A stretch of DNA of 64,000 nt, taken from contig JACKCC010000007.1 in NCBI GenBank assembly GCA_020634245.1, positions 248,001 through 312,000 on the forward strand, in the 5' to 3' direction. This DNA is from Ardenticatenaceae bacterium. GTDB lineage: Bacteria > Chloroflexota > Anaerolineae > Promineifilales > Promineifilaceae. Positions within the stretch are counted from its first letter, which is position 1; each line of letters starts with the position of its first letter. Both the position numbers and the translations under genes were made by a program. The notes under the pieces are model-generated. The model had not been told where the DNA came from. It did not search any database and saw only the letters and a list, made by a program, of their open reading frames with translations. Positions 43,128 to 51,825 of this stretch are shown one piece after another.

Positions 43128-43973
43128 ATGAGCCGGCAGCAGTCACAAAAGTTAGCGGTGGGGGTAATTACGGCCGTTGCCGTCCTCGTCATCCTACCCA
43201 TCCTGCTCGTCATCATTTACATGGTTGTTAATGGGCTAAGCGCTATCAATTGGCAGTTCCTCTCCCAGCCCCCCAGCAATGGCATGACCGAAGGCGGTAT
43301 CTTCCCGGCGATTTTGGGGACGGTGTTTCTGACATTGGGAACGGCCGTAGCCGCGATTCCGTTAGGCATTGGAGCCGCCATCTACCTGGCCGAGTACGCT
43401 GGCGACACCTGGCTGACCCGCGCCATTCGGTTGGCCATCGTCAATCTGGCCGGGATCCCCTCCATCGTCTACGGGCTGTTTGGCCTGGGCGCATTCGTCC
43501 TCTTCCTCAACTTCGGCACCTCCATTTTAGCCGGATCGCTGACGTTGGGCCTCATGACCCTGCCCGTCGTCATCAGCACCGCCGAAGAAGCGATTCTGGC
43601 CGTGCCCCAGGCCTTCCGCGTCGTCAGCCTCAGTTTGGGCGCGACCCGCTGGCAGACCATCCGCCATCAGGTGCTGCCCCACGCCCTGCCCGGTATCATC
43701 ACCGGCGTCATCTTGGGACTGGGCCGCGCCGCCGGTGAAACCGCACCCATTCTGTTCACCGTCGCCGCCTTTTACCTGCCAGAACTGCCCAAATCCATCT
43801 TCGACCAGACGATGGCCCTGCCCTACCACCTGTACGTCATCTCGACGCAGGTGCCGGGGATGCCGTTAAGCATCCAATACGGCACGGCGCTGGTCTTGCT
43901 GCTCATCGTTCTGTCACTGACCCTGGTAGCAACTGTCATCCGCAGCGTCATGCGCCGACGCCGCCAATGGTAA
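43128..43973 (+). CDS. pstA: Phosphate ABC transporter permease PstA
   Basis: A 281-residue permease with six helices. The coupling motif is AFRVVSLSLGATRWQTIRHQVLPHALPGI, followed by LGLGRAAGETAPILFTVA, both typical of PstA. A GGGGGAATG precedes the start. Pairs with PstC. Confidence 0.93.
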   Translation: MSRQQSQKLAVGVITAVAVLVILPILLVIIYMVVNGLSAINWQFLSQPPSNGMTEGGIFPAILGTVFLTLGTAVAAIPLGIGAAIYLAEYAGDTWLTRAIRLAIVNLAGIPSIVYGLFGLGAFVLFLNFGTSILAGSLTLGLMTLPVVISTAEEAILAVPQAFRVVSLSLGATRWQTIRHQVLPHALPGIITGVILGLGRAAGETAPILFTVAAFYLPELPKSIFDQTMALPYHLYVISTQVPGMPLSIQYGTALVLLLIVLSLTLVATVIRSVMRRRRQW

Positions 43974-43977
43974 ATTC

Positions 43978-44010
43978 AGACCCTAAGGGTTTTGAAAGCC
44001 CTTAGGGTCT
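43978..44010. repeat. Palindromic hairpin AGACCCTAAGGG in the pstA-pstB1 gap
   Basis: Perfect 12-bp arms (43978-43989 and 43999-44010) around TTTTGAAAG. It lacks a T-run. It may set the ratio of permease to ATPase mRNA by blocking exonucleases, as REP elements do (inference). Confidence 0.7.
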
Positions 44011-44023
44011 CTCTAACGATTCA

Positions 44024-44779
44024 ATGACAAAACTATCCATTCAAAACTTCACCTTCCGCTACGCCGATGGCACGGCCGCTTTGCGGAACATCAGCCTGGA
44101 CATTCAACCCAACGAACTTTTTGTGTTCCTGGGGCCATCGCGCAGTGGCAAAACGACTTTACTGCGCCTGCTCAACCGTTTATCCGATTTGATCGACGGC
44201 ACTGAGCAAGAAGGAGCCATTCTATTCAACGGGCAGGACATCTTTGCCAACGGGACCAACGTTATCGATTTGCGTCGCCGCATCAGCATGGTTTTCGCCG
44301 TGCCTACACCGCTGCCGGGTACAATTTACGACAATCTGACCTATGGCTTAAAAATGGCCGGGATGAAAGAGAAATCCAACCTGGATGAACGGGTGGAGCG
44401 CAGCCTGCGCCAGGCAGCGTTATGGGATGAAGTCAAAGATCGCCTGTTTGACTCCGCATTTGCCCTTTCCGGCGGTCAGAAGCAGCGATTGTGTCTGGCC
44501 CGCAGTCTGGCGCTGGAGCCAGAAGTGATTTTGCTAGACAATCCCACATCCGGCCTCGACCCTATTTCAACATCAATCGTTGAAGAATCACTGTACGAAT
44601 TAAAGCAGCGCTACACCATCATCATGGTGCCGCACAGTGTGCAGCAGGCCAGCCGCGTCGCCGACCGGGCCGCTTTCTTTTTGGATGGCGAAGTGGTTGA
44701 AGTCGGCGATCAGACAGACATCTTCATTCATCCGCAGGACAAACGAACGGAAGATTATGTAACAGGGCGGTTTGGCTAG
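44024..44779 (+). CDS. PstB-like ATPase 1, lacking the catalytic Glu and the Q-loop Gln
   Basis: A 251-residue ABC ATPase. Walker A GPSRSGKTT (37-45) and the signature LSGGQ (148-152) are normal, and H204 is present. The Q-loop reads VFAVPTPLP with Ala92 instead of Gln, and Walker B reads VILLDNPTSGLD with Asn173 instead of the catalytic Glu. It should bind ATP but hydrolyse it poorly at its own Walker site. Its normal signature can complete the active site of PstB2, whose signature is defective. The two probably form a heterodimer on PstC-PstA. Confidence 0.88.
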   Translation: MTKLSIQNFTFRYADGTAALRNISLDIQPNELFVFLGPSRSGKTTLLRLLNRLSDLIDGTEQEGAILFNGQDIFANGTNVIDLRRRISMVFAVPTPLPGTIYDNLTYGLKMAGMKEKSNLDERVERSLRQAALWDEVKDRLFDSAFALSGGQKQRLCLARSLALEPEVILLDNPTSGLDPISTSIVEESLYELKQRYTIIMVPHSVQQASRVADRAAFFLDGEVVEVGDQTDIFIHPQDKRTEDYVTGRFG

Positions 44780-44791
44780 AAGGCGCACGAT

Positions 44792-45544
44792 ATGAACAAA
44801 ATCGAAGTCAATCATTTCAACTTTTTCTACGGCAGCTTTCAGGCGCTGATTGATTTGAATATTCCCATCCGGGAAAACCAGATTACGGCATTGATTGGCC
44901 CATCCGGCTGTGGCAAGTCCACGTTTTTACGCTCGCTGAACCGGATGAACGATACGATTGCCATCGCCCGCGCCGAAGGGGAAGTGCTGCTGGACGGCAA
45001 GAATGTCTATGATCCGGATGTGGACGTGGTCGAACTGCGCCAACGGATCGGGATGGTGTTCCAACGGCCGAATCCGTTCCCGCAAAGTATTTATAACAAC
45101 GTCGCTTTTGGACCGCGCGTCCTGGGCATGGCCAAGAATGGCAATCTGGATGAGATTGTGGAGGAGAGTTTGCAAGGGGCAGTGTTGTGGGACGAGGTAA
45201 AGGATCGGCTGCACCATCCGGCGCTGGAATTGAATCCGGGGCAACAGCAGCGGCTGTGCATCGCCCGCACGATTGCTGTCAAACCGGAAGTGATTTTGAT
45301 GGACGAGCCGTGTTCGGCGCTGGACCCGGTGGCGACGCTGGCGGTGGAGGAGTTGATGCGCCAGTTGTCGGTGGATTACACGATTGTGATTGTGACGCAT
45401 AACATGCAGCAGGCAGCGCGGGCTTCGGATTGGACCGGCTTTTTCTGGTTGGGCAAGTTGATCGAGTTCAATAAGACGAAAACGTTGTTTACGAATCCGG
45501 CACAGGAGTTGACGGAATCGTATATTACGGGGCGGCAGGGGTAA
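44792..45544 (+). CDS. pstB: PstB-like ATPase 2, normal Walker B but altered signature
   Basis: A 250-residue ABC ATPase of the PstB type. Walker A is GPSGCGKST (36-44), the Q-loop is VFQRPNPFP (Q91), Walker B is VILMDEPCSALD (D171, E172), and the H-loop His is H203. The signature is LNPGQ (147-151) instead of LSGGQ. Located 12 bp after PstB1 with the same overall layout, so a duplication followed by complementary loss is likely. Confidence 0.9.
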   Translation: MNKIEVNHFNFFYGSFQALIDLNIPIRENQITALIGPSGCGKSTFLRSLNRMNDTIAIARAEGEVLLDGKNVYDPDVDVVELRQRIGMVFQRPNPFPQSIYNNVAFGPRVLGMAKNGNLDEIVEESLQGAVLWDEVKDRLHHPALELNPGQQQRLCIARTIAVKPEVILMDEPCSALDPVATLAVEELMRQLSVDYTIVIVTHNMQQAARASDWTGFFWLGKLIEFNKTKTLFTNPAQELTESYITGRQG

Positions 45545-45570
45545 ATTGAAGGATGAAGGCGGCAGGCAGA

Positions 45571-46152
45571 ATGAAATTGGTTGGCGAGATTGTCAGGCTG
45601 CAAATTCAAATTGATGGATTGAAGCGAGGGAAACGGCCGTATCAAACCTACTCAACTGACAATATCCAGGTCGTCTCGGCGATGAGACTGACAGCCAAAG
45701 GAGTGGTCGGTCTGCGGAATGGGGTGGAACAGATGGATGTGCATCATGTAGAGCATCCCAACAGTGGCTACCGGGATGGATTTGGCATTTCGCTGGGTTT
45801 TACGGCCCATTACGGCCGTATGCGCGACCGGTTTGGCGGCCACATCACTGAAGGTTGTGCCGGGGAGAACGTGATTGTGGCAACGGCCGTGCCCCTCACC
45901 CTGGATGAGTTAGCTGCTGGTTTGGTCATTGTAACGGCGGACGGGCAGACGATTGGGCTGGAACGGCCGTCCATCATGCTGCCCTGCGAACCGTTCAGCC
46001 GCTTCTGCCTGCAAGCCGACGACCGCCCGCCGGCCCTGGCAATGAAGGAAACGCTGCAATTTCTGGACAACGGGATGCGCGGTTTTGGCGTGGTGTTGGT
46101 GGAAGAAACGGCCGTTATCCATCCTGGCGACAACCTTTTCCTACTTGATTAA
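45571..46152 (+). CDS. MOSC domain protein
   Basis: A 193-residue protein. MKLVGEIVRLQIQ and a core with GHITEGCAGENVIV and a Cys in MLPCEPFSRFCL suggest a MOSC (molybdenum cofactor sulfurase C-terminal) domain, which carries sulfur or binds Mo cofactor. The start at 45571 avoids residues encoded by an AAGGCAGAATGAA repeat. Could support the Mo hydroxylase of this window, but that is only a guess. Confidence 0.7.
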   Translation: MKLVGEIVRLQIQIDGLKRGKRPYQTYSTDNIQVVSAMRLTAKGVVGLRNGVEQMDVHHVEHPNSGYRDGFGISLGFTAHYGRMRDRFGGHITEGCAGENVIVATAVPLTLDELAAGLVIVTADGQTIGLERPSIMLPCEPFSRFCLQADDRPPALAMKETLQFLDNGMRGFGVVLVEETAVIHPGDNLFLLD

Positions 46153-46923
46153 ATGAGCAAAAAAGAAAATCTGTTACAACGATTAGACGAAATCGGCCAA
46201 TCGCTGGCCCAACGTGATGGCGCATTGGCGCTGCTAGGCCTGGGGTCAGTTGGTCGAGAACTATCGCGGATCGACGACTATTCAGACCTGGATTTTTTCG
46301 TCATTGTCAGGCCGGGTTCCAAAAACCGTTTCATTGACGATTTGGATTGGCTCAGCCGCATTCAACCCATTGCCTACGCCTTCCAAAACACAGTCGATGG
46401 CCACAAATTACTTTTTGCAGACGGGATTTTTTGCGAGTTTGCCGTTTTTGAGCCAAATGAATTGGCGCACATTCCTTTTGCACCAGGTCGCATTGTCTGG
46501 GAAGCGGCCGATTTTGACGCCGCTATGTTGGAAAAACCGACCAGTAAACCGACCGAACGATCAATTGAGTTTCTGGTTGGCGAGGCACTGACTAATTTGT
46601 ACATTGGGCTGGGGCGTTACCGGCGCGGTGAAAAGCTGTCGTCGGCCCGGTTCATTCAGGGGTACGCCGTCGATCGGGTGGTGGAAGTGGCGGCGCGAAT
46701 TGAGTCGGCACAGTCGGGGCTGGCGGACCCATTTGATGGGGGTCGCCGGTTTGAACAGCGATTTGGGGAAACGGCCGTGCACCTGCCCCAATTTATCCCC
46801 GGTTACGAACACAGCCCGACCGCCGCCCAAGCCATCCTCGAATTTCTTGATCAACATTTCCCGGTCAACCCGGCTATGAAGCAAGCCATCCAAACTCTGA
46901 TTAAGGAAAAGGACACAGATTAA
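46153..46923 (+). CDS. Nucleotidyltransferase-fold protein
   Basis: A 256-residue protein. GLGSVGRELSRIDDYSDLDFFVIV is the G-S-x(n)-S-D-x-D motif of polymerase-beta-type nucleotidyltransferases, the group of lincosamide and aminoglycoside adenylyltransferases. The C-terminal half is helical, as in those enzymes. The start codon directly follows the MOSC stop. The last residues (KEKDTD) come from a word repeat. Substrate unknown; no resistance claim is justified. Confidence 0.75.
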   Translation: MSKKENLLQRLDEIGQSLAQRDGALALLGLGSVGRELSRIDDYSDLDFFVIVRPGSKNRFIDDLDWLSRIQPIAYAFQNTVDGHKLLFADGIFCEFAVFEPNELAHIPFAPGRIVWEAADFDAAMLEKPTSKPTERSIEFLVGEALTNLYIGLGRYRRGEKLSSARFIQGYAVDRVVEVAARIESAQSGLADPFDGGRRFEQRFGETAVHLPQFIPGYEHSPTAAQAILEFLDQHFPVNPAMKQAIQTLIKEKDTD

Positions 46924-46983
46924 CACGGATGGACACTGATTAAATAGAGTCTTTTATCCGTGTTTATCTGTGTAAATCAGTGT
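46911..46983. repeat. CACGGATTAA-type inverted repeat between convergent genes
   Basis: GGACACAGATTAACACGGAT on one side and ATCCGTGTTTATCTGTGTAA then ATCAGTGTCC on the other form a long imperfect hairpin between two converging genes, so it probably acts as a two-way terminator. Confidence 0.7.
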
Positions 46984-46997
46984 CCAAAAAATATTCG

Positions 46998-47654
46998 TCA
47001 GGCCGACATTGGCAGCACATAAAACAGCACTGCAAAAAAGTGGCAGATGCTGCCACCCAGGACAAACAAGTGCCATATGGCGTGGTTGTAGGGCAGTTTG
47101 CGCCAGGCGAAGAAAATGACACCCACCGTGTAGGTGATACCGCCAGCAATAATCAAAGTAACGCCGCCCGGTGGAACCGCAAGCTGCATTTCCTTAAAGC
47201 CCACCACCATCAGCCAGCCCATCAGCACATAGCCAGCAACAGCCAGTTTCTCGAAACGGCCGACAAAAATTGTCCTGAAGGCAATCCCCAGCAGCGCCAA
47301 TCCCCAAACCACGCCAAACAACGTCCAGCCCAGGCTGCCGCGCATATTGACCAGCAAAAAAGGCGTATACGTCCCGGCGATAAGCAAATAAATCGCCGCG
47401 TGGTCCATAACCCGCAAAGCGCGCTTCACTTTGGGAATTTGGATGCTGTGGTACAGGGTTGAAGCGAGATAGAGTAACACTAACGTGCTGCCATAAATAC
47501 TGAAACTGACTACCCGCCAGCTATCGCCGTTAACGGCCGCTAACACCACCAGCAGCGTCAACCCGGCAATCGCCAGGGCCGTTCCAACACCATGGGTAAT
47601 TCCATTCCAGACCTCTTCTTTCAATGAAAATTTAAATGTCTCAGGTGAACGCAT
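46998..47654 (-). CDS. Hemolysin III family (PAQR-type) membrane protein
   Basis: A 218-residue seven-helix protein. Conserved residues: EEVWNGITHGVGTALAI, STLYHSI (Ser-His), DHAAIYLLIAGTYTPF (Asp) and NHAIWHLFVLGGSICHFFAVLFYV (His pair), which form a zinc site in the PAQR superfamily. Real haemolysis is not implied. GGAGA precedes the ATG at 47652-47654. Confidence 0.9.
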   Translation of the reverse strand: MRSPETFKFSLKEEVWNGITHGVGTALAIAGLTLLVVLAAVNGDSWRVVSFSIYGSTLVLLYLASTLYHSIQIPKVKRALRVMDHAAIYLLIAGTYTPFLLVNMRGSLGWTLFGVVWGLALLGIAFRTIFVGRFEKLAVAGYVLMGWLMVVGFKEMQLAVPPGGVTLIIAGGITYTVGVIFFAWRKLPYNHAIWHLFVLGGSICHFFAVLFYVLPMSA

Positions 47655-47752
47655 CAATATCTCCTATCACAGTGTAGTTCATGGCAAAAGGCGGTATGCC
47701 ACAATTACTCCTTTTAGATTACCATGATAGAAGCTGCCGCGAGCTATAGCTT

Positions 47753-47779
47753 AACAAACAGCTAACCATTAGCTAACAA
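47753..47779. promoter_or_regulatory. Three TTAACA-like repeats at 11-bp spacing
   Basis: TTAACA, CTAACC and CTAACA follow each other at 11-bp steps, as in the pst promoter. They lie upstream of the hemolysin III gene, though in the opposite orientation. A Pho-type control is possible but weak. Confidence 0.35.
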
Positions 47780-47798
47780 ATGCCGCCTCTCTACATCC

Positions 47799-49100
47799 TC
47801 ATGGGACCAACCGGCTCATATCACGCGGGAACAGCGTCGCCAGGCGTAAATTAGGCAGTCCCAGAAGCTGCATCAACAATCGTTCCAGGCCAATGGCAAA
47901 ACCGCCATGCGGTGGCATTCCGTATTGGAATGCTTCCAGGTAGGTTTCAAAGGGAATCGTCGGCAGACTGGCCGCCTCCAGCGCCGCCAGATAATCTTCG
48001 TAGCGGTGCAACCGTTGGCCGCCAGTGACCAGTTCTGTGCCCCGAAATAGCAGGTCGAAGGAGTTGGAGTAGGTGGGGTTTTGCGGTTCAGGATGGGTGT
48101 AAAACGGCCGTTTCACCATCGGATAACCGGTCACAAACAAAAAATCACTGCCGTATTCCTGCATCGCCCACTCACCCAGCCAGCGCTCGTCCTGCGGCGA
48201 GAGATCGGGTTCGCCGCGGACATCTGTGCCATATTTTTGCAAAATCAGTTCCTGGGCTTCGGCAAAATGGATATGCGGAATCTGTGGCGGCACAACCGGC
48301 AGATTCGCTTCCAGCAACGCCAATTCCGGCTCATAATTCGCCGTCAGCTCAGCAAAAATACCGGCCACCACCTCGCGCAGCAGCGCCATGACCGTAAAAT
48401 GATCCTCAATAAAACCAAACTCAACGTCCAGGCTGACGTACTCATTGACGTGGCGCGTTGTGTCGTGCGGCTCGGCGCGAAAAACCGGCCCCACTTCAAA
48501 CACACCGCCGAACACACCGACCATAATCTGCTTGTAAAACTGCGGGCTTTGCGCCAGGTATGCTTCCCGGCCAAAATAGCCCAACTTAAACACATTGGCC
48601 CCGCTCTCCGTGGCTGAAGCTACAATTTTGGGCGTCTGTACCTCGGTAAAATAGCGCGCCGCCAACGTCTGACGGAAACCGGCCATCGCTCCAGCCGCCA
48701 ACCGGAACACCGCCCGTCGCGATGGATGCCGGTTCGCCACCGTGGCATGATCCAACTGTGTAGGCAAGCCCGCCCTAATTTCACGCTTGTTCAGCGGGAT
48801 AGGCGGCGCTTCGTACACCGGCGTAATCACCGTCAGGCGCGGCTGATGCAGTTCTACCCCGTCTGGCGCTTGCGGCGAACTGACGACAATACCCTCCAGG
48901 GCAATCACCGTCTCCAAACTCAACTCGGCAATTGGGGCCAGATCAGCCTCATTCTCGGTAACGGCTTGCGCAGTTCCCCAACCATCTCGCAGGACGATAA
49001 AGTTGATGCCGCCCATGCGCCGCACGTTATGCAGCCAGCCTTGCAGACGCACTTCCTGACCAACGAATTCCTTCATTTCAACGGTTCGAATATTCTTCAT
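47799..49100 (-). CDS. aspS: Aspartyl-tRNA synthetase, archaeal/non-discriminating type
   Basis: A 433-residue class II synthetase. It has the OB-fold anticodon domain (VRLQGWLHNVRRMGGINFIVLRD), then motif 2 (FEVGPVFRAEPHDTTRHVNEY) and motif 3 (GGFAIGLERLLMQLLGL). It lacks the GAD insertion domain of normal bacterial AspRS, so it belongs to the archaeal/eukaryal type. Such second AspRS enzymes (for example in Deinococcus) can also charge tRNA-Asn for later amidation. AAGGAGA precedes the ATG. Controlled by a T-box leader. Confidence 0.9.
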   Translation of the reverse strand: MKNIRTVEMKEFVGQEVRLQGWLHNVRRMGGINFIVLRDGWGTAQAVTENEADLAPIAELSLETVIALEGIVVSSPQAPDGVELHQPRLTVITPVYEAPPIPLNKREIRAGLPTQLDHATVANRHPSRRAVFRLAAGAMAGFRQTLAARYFTEVQTPKIVASATESGANVFKLGYFGREAYLAQSPQFYKQIMVGVFGGVFEVGPVFRAEPHDTTRHVNEYVSLDVEFGFIEDHFTVMALLREVVAGIFAELTANYEPELALLEANLPVVPPQIPHIHFAEAQELILQKYGTDVRGEPDLSPQDERWLGEWAMQEYGSDFLFVTGYPMVKRPFYTHPEPQNPTYSNSFDLLFRGTELVTGGQRLHRYEDYLAALEAASLPTIPFETYLEAFQYGMPPHGGFAIGLERLLMQLLGLPNLRLATLFPRDMSRLVP

Positions 49101-49172
49101 AACTATCTCCTTTTATGCCACCAATCAGTCAAGCGGACAGACTGTCCGCGCTCCAATTGACATGCTGATAAT

Positions 49173-49209
49173 AAAACAGCCCTCATCCCTTTGGAGGACG
49201 AGGGCTGTT
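49173..49209 (-). terminator. Second hairpin in the aspS leader, copy of the T-box terminator
   Basis: AACAGCCCTCATCC pairs with GGACGAGGGCTGTT with one mismatch; on the minus strand TTTTATTAT follows. It is nearly the same sequence as the T-box terminator 33 bp upstream. Confidence 0.7.
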
Positions 49210-49234
49210 AACAAGCCAGATTAAACCGATCTGA

Positions 49235-49655
49235 TCAAAAAAGCCCTCATCCTTTTGGAGGACGAGGGCTTCGTTCATTCTGAACTGCTGCCACATCGTG
49301 GTGCCACCACCATTGTGTCTCTTGTCGATCCGGGGTCATTCCCCTGAATCATTTACGCGTTAACGGGCGCACCCGAAACCAGCTACTTGGTGTTTTAGTT
49401 ATTGGTAATCACTATTAAGGTAGTTGCCTGAGCTTGTCGAAGGCCACAGGAGCTTCGACAAGCTCAGCCCTCGAAAGGCTTAGTAATTACGATTAAAAAC
49501 TGTTCACTGTTTAGCTCAAGGGTGTCATTACCAGCGGTTGGTGATGGTCATTGCAGCGGTTAGACCACTCTCTTAACACCCTATCCATCTGATAACATGT
49601 CCCTGTCATCGCTTTATTGGGATATGAAGCCAGCCCAGGCCAGCGTTATGATGTG
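49235..49655 (-). promoter_or_regulatory. T-box riboswitch (aspartate) of aspS
   Basis: The leader of aspS on the minus strand. The T-box bulge region GTGGTGGCACCACG is at 49310-49297; the base after UGG is C, complementary to the G73 discriminator of tRNA-Asp. The specifier loop reads UAAUGACACCCUUGAGC, with the codon GAC (Asp) at 49526-49524 followed by ACC as in known T-boxes. The terminator AAGCCCTCGTCC...GGATGAGGGCTT plus T6 is at 49271-49237. Uncharged tRNA-Asp should stop termination and raise aspS expression. A palindromic repeat sits between Stem I and the antiterminator. Confidence 0.8.
49423..49494. repeat. Palindromic dispersed repeat, copy 3, inside the T-box leader
   Basis: GCCTGAGCTTGTCGAAGGC faces GAGCTTCGACAAGCTCAGCC, followed by the TAGTAATTACGATTA tail. 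Same layout as at 14852 and 53896. Confidence 0.8.
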
Positions 49656-49661
49656 CTGGGT

Positions 49662-49691
49662 ATCATAGCAGAGGTGGGGAACGGCCGTCAA
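49662..49691 (-). promoter_or_regulatory. Probable sigma-70 promoter of aspS
   Basis: TTGACG (49691-49686), 18-bp spacer, TATGAT (49667-49662). Transcription would start near 49655, just before T-box Stem I. The spacer contains part of an ACGGCCGT octamer. Confidence 0.6.
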
Positions 49692-49749
49692 CCGTCAACC
49701 CTGCGTCCTGCGTGTTGCGGAGCATGTTTCCCTAAGGCATAATAACCGG

Positions 49750-51795
49750 ATGCTCAAAACATCATTTACTGTTAATCGAATATCAGCCTGGCTTGACCGT
49801 CACCAACCTTCGGAATCTGTTGTACTGGGGGGGGCAGCCCTTCTGGTGGGTCTGACCGGTGGTATCGGCGTCTGGCTGTTCAAGCAAGCGATCGATTGGT
49901 TCCACCAAATTATGGCTATTGACTTTGGCGGCCTTCTGGCGAATTGGGGCGGTTGGACAGCCGTACTGATTCCCATGATAGGCGGCGTCATTGTTGGCCT
50001 GATCATCCATTACCTGGTAGGGCCGGAACGCCATCATGGCGTGGCCGGCATTATGGAAGCAACCGCTCTGGCGGGCGGGCGGCTGCGATACCGTCGTGTT
50101 CCGGCCAAGGCTATAGCCGCAGCTATTTCTATTGGCAGCGGCGCATCTGTGGGGCCAGAAGATCCATCTGTTCAAATTGGGGCTAATCTGGGTTCCATGT
50201 TTGGCCAATGGCTGCACTTGTCCGATGATCGTATTCGGGCACTGGTTGCCGCCGGTGCAGCCGCCGGTATTGCTGCGGCCTTTAACGCTCCTATTGCCGG
50301 GGTCTTCTTTGCCCTGGAAATTATTTTGGGGGAAATCGGGGGGCCGGCATTTGGTGTTGTGGTTCTTTCGGCCGTGGTATCGGCCGTATTCACGCAAGCT
50401 GTATCTGGTGTGGAGCCTGCATTCCATATTCCGGCTTATGCTTTTCAATCAGCCTGGGAACTGCCTCTTTATCTGGGATTAGGGTTGCTAGCCGGGCTTG
50501 TGGCTTCTCTTTATGTTCATGCCCTCTACGTGGTACAAGATTTATTTCATGATTGGCATATACCGCGCTGGGTGAAACCGGTTGTGGCCGGCTTGGCCGT
50601 TGGTCTGGTTGGTCTGTTTTTGCCACAAATTTTAGGCGTTGGCTACGAGAGCATTGAACAAATTCTCAATGGAGAACACCTGGCACTGGGACTGCTGCTG
50701 GCACTGCTGTTGGCCAAGTTGGTGATGACGGCCGTATGCATTGGCAGTGGATTCCCTGGTGGCGTTTTCGCTCCGTCGCTGTTTTTAGGCGCTATGTTAG
50801 GGGCCGCTTTTGGCCAGGGAATGGCAGCTTTATTCCCCACCTTGAACCTGGATCCACCGGCATTTGCGATGGTGGGAATGGCCGCTGTGTTGGCCGGAGC
50901 CGTCCATACGCCGCTTACAGCCAGTTTACTCCTGTTTGAAATGACGAATGATTACCGCATTATTCTGCCGTTAATGTTTGCCGTGGTTGTGAGCATGTTG
51001 ATATCACAACAGATGCAAAAAGATTCGGTGTATACGTTAGGGTTGGCACGAAAAGGCATTCGCATCCAACGCGGACGTGATATTGAATTGTTGCAGGCGA
51101 TTACGGTGGAAGATGTGATGGACAAGGACATGCCGGCCTTGCCAGTTAACGAAACGCTGGAGGAAGCAACGAATAAGCTGATCCAATGGCGGCATCATGG
51201 GCTGCCAGTGGTGGATGAAAACGGCCGTTTAGTCGGCATCCTCACCGTTCAAGACATTGAGCGGGCACACGCCATCTCGCCCGGCCCAAACAAACCCAAA
51301 CTGGTAGGCGATTGTTGCACCCGCAAACTGCTGGTCACCTACCCGGATGAAACCCTGGCCGCGGCCTTACACCGGTTAAGCGTCCGCGATATTGGCCGGC
51401 TGCCGGTCGTTGCCCGTGATGATCCTCGCCATTTATTGGGTGTGCTGCGCCGGAGTGCCATGATCCGCGCCTACGACCTGGCGTTATCGCGGCGGGCGGC
51501 TTTACTGCACAAGGTGCATCAGGTTCGCCTGGGGGCAGTGGGCGGAGTAAATATTGAAGAGATGGTTGTTGAAGTTGATGCGCCGTGTGATGGGGCAAAG
51601 ATTAGTGAAATATCCTGGCCCTATGAGTGTGTGATTGCTACGCTTCGTCGAGGCCGCCAGTCTATTATCCCCCATGGAGATACAGTTTTGCGAGCTGGAG
51701 ACGTACTGACTGTAGTGGTTGAAGGTGACGCCGGTGCGGAAGCCCGTGCCCTTTGCCGTACCACCGATCGCACGGCAGAAATGGAGAATGCGTAA
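49750..51795 (+). CDS. ClC chloride channel/antiporter with CBS and TrkA-C domains, copy 1
   Basis: A 681-residue membrane protein. The ClC part (to about 430) includes GPEDPSVQIG, where the gating Glu is kept but the usual G-R-E-G-P is changed, RHHGVAGIMEA in place of the usual G-x-G-x-P selectivity motif, and GSGFPGGVFAPSLFLG. Two CBS domains follow (VMDKDMPALPVNETLEEATN to LAAALHRLSVRDIGRLPVV), then a TrkA-C-like end (HGDTVLRAGDVLTVVVEGD). It probably exchanges an anion under nucleotide control. Confidence 0.9.
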   Translation: MLKTSFTVNRISAWLDRHQPSESVVLGGAALLVGLTGGIGVWLFKQAIDWFHQIMAIDFGGLLANWGGWTAVLIPMIGGVIVGLIIHYLVGPERHHGVAGIMEATALAGGRLRYRRVPAKAIAAAISIGSGASVGPEDPSVQIGANLGSMFGQWLHLSDDRIRALVAAGAAAGIAAAFNAPIAGVFFALEIILGEIGGPAFGVVVLSAVVSAVFTQAVSGVEPAFHIPAYAFQSAWELPLYLGLGLLAGLVASLYVHALYVVQDLFHDWHIPRWVKPVVAGLAVGLVGLFLPQILGVGYESIEQILNGEHLALGLLLALLLAKLVMTAVCIGSGFPGGVFAPSLFLGAMLGAAFGQGMAALFPTLNLDPPAFAMVGMAAVLAGAVHTPLTASLLLFEMTNDYRIILPLMFAVVVSMLISQQMQKDSVYTLGLARKGIRIQRGRDIELLQAITVEDVMDKDMPALPVNETLEEATNKLIQWRHHGLPVVDENGRLVGILTVQDIERAHAISPGPNKPKLVGDCCTRKLLVTYPDETLAAALHRLSVRDIGRLPVVARDDPRHLLGVLRRSAMIRAYDLALSRRAALLHKVHQVRLGAVGGVNIEEMVVEVDAPCDGAKISEISWPYECVIATLRRGRQSIIPHGDTVLRAGDVLTVVVEGDAGAEARALCRTTDRTAEMENA

Positions 51796-51825
51796 ATCTT
51801 TGCGCTGCTTAAGGACAATCTAATT

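Noticed and set aside
46153..46923. Antibiotic resistance nucleotidyltransferase
   Set aside because: Only the general fold motif is visible; nothing shows drug specificity.
46998..47654. True haemolysin
   Set aside because: The family name is historical; the residues are those of PAQR-type membrane proteins.
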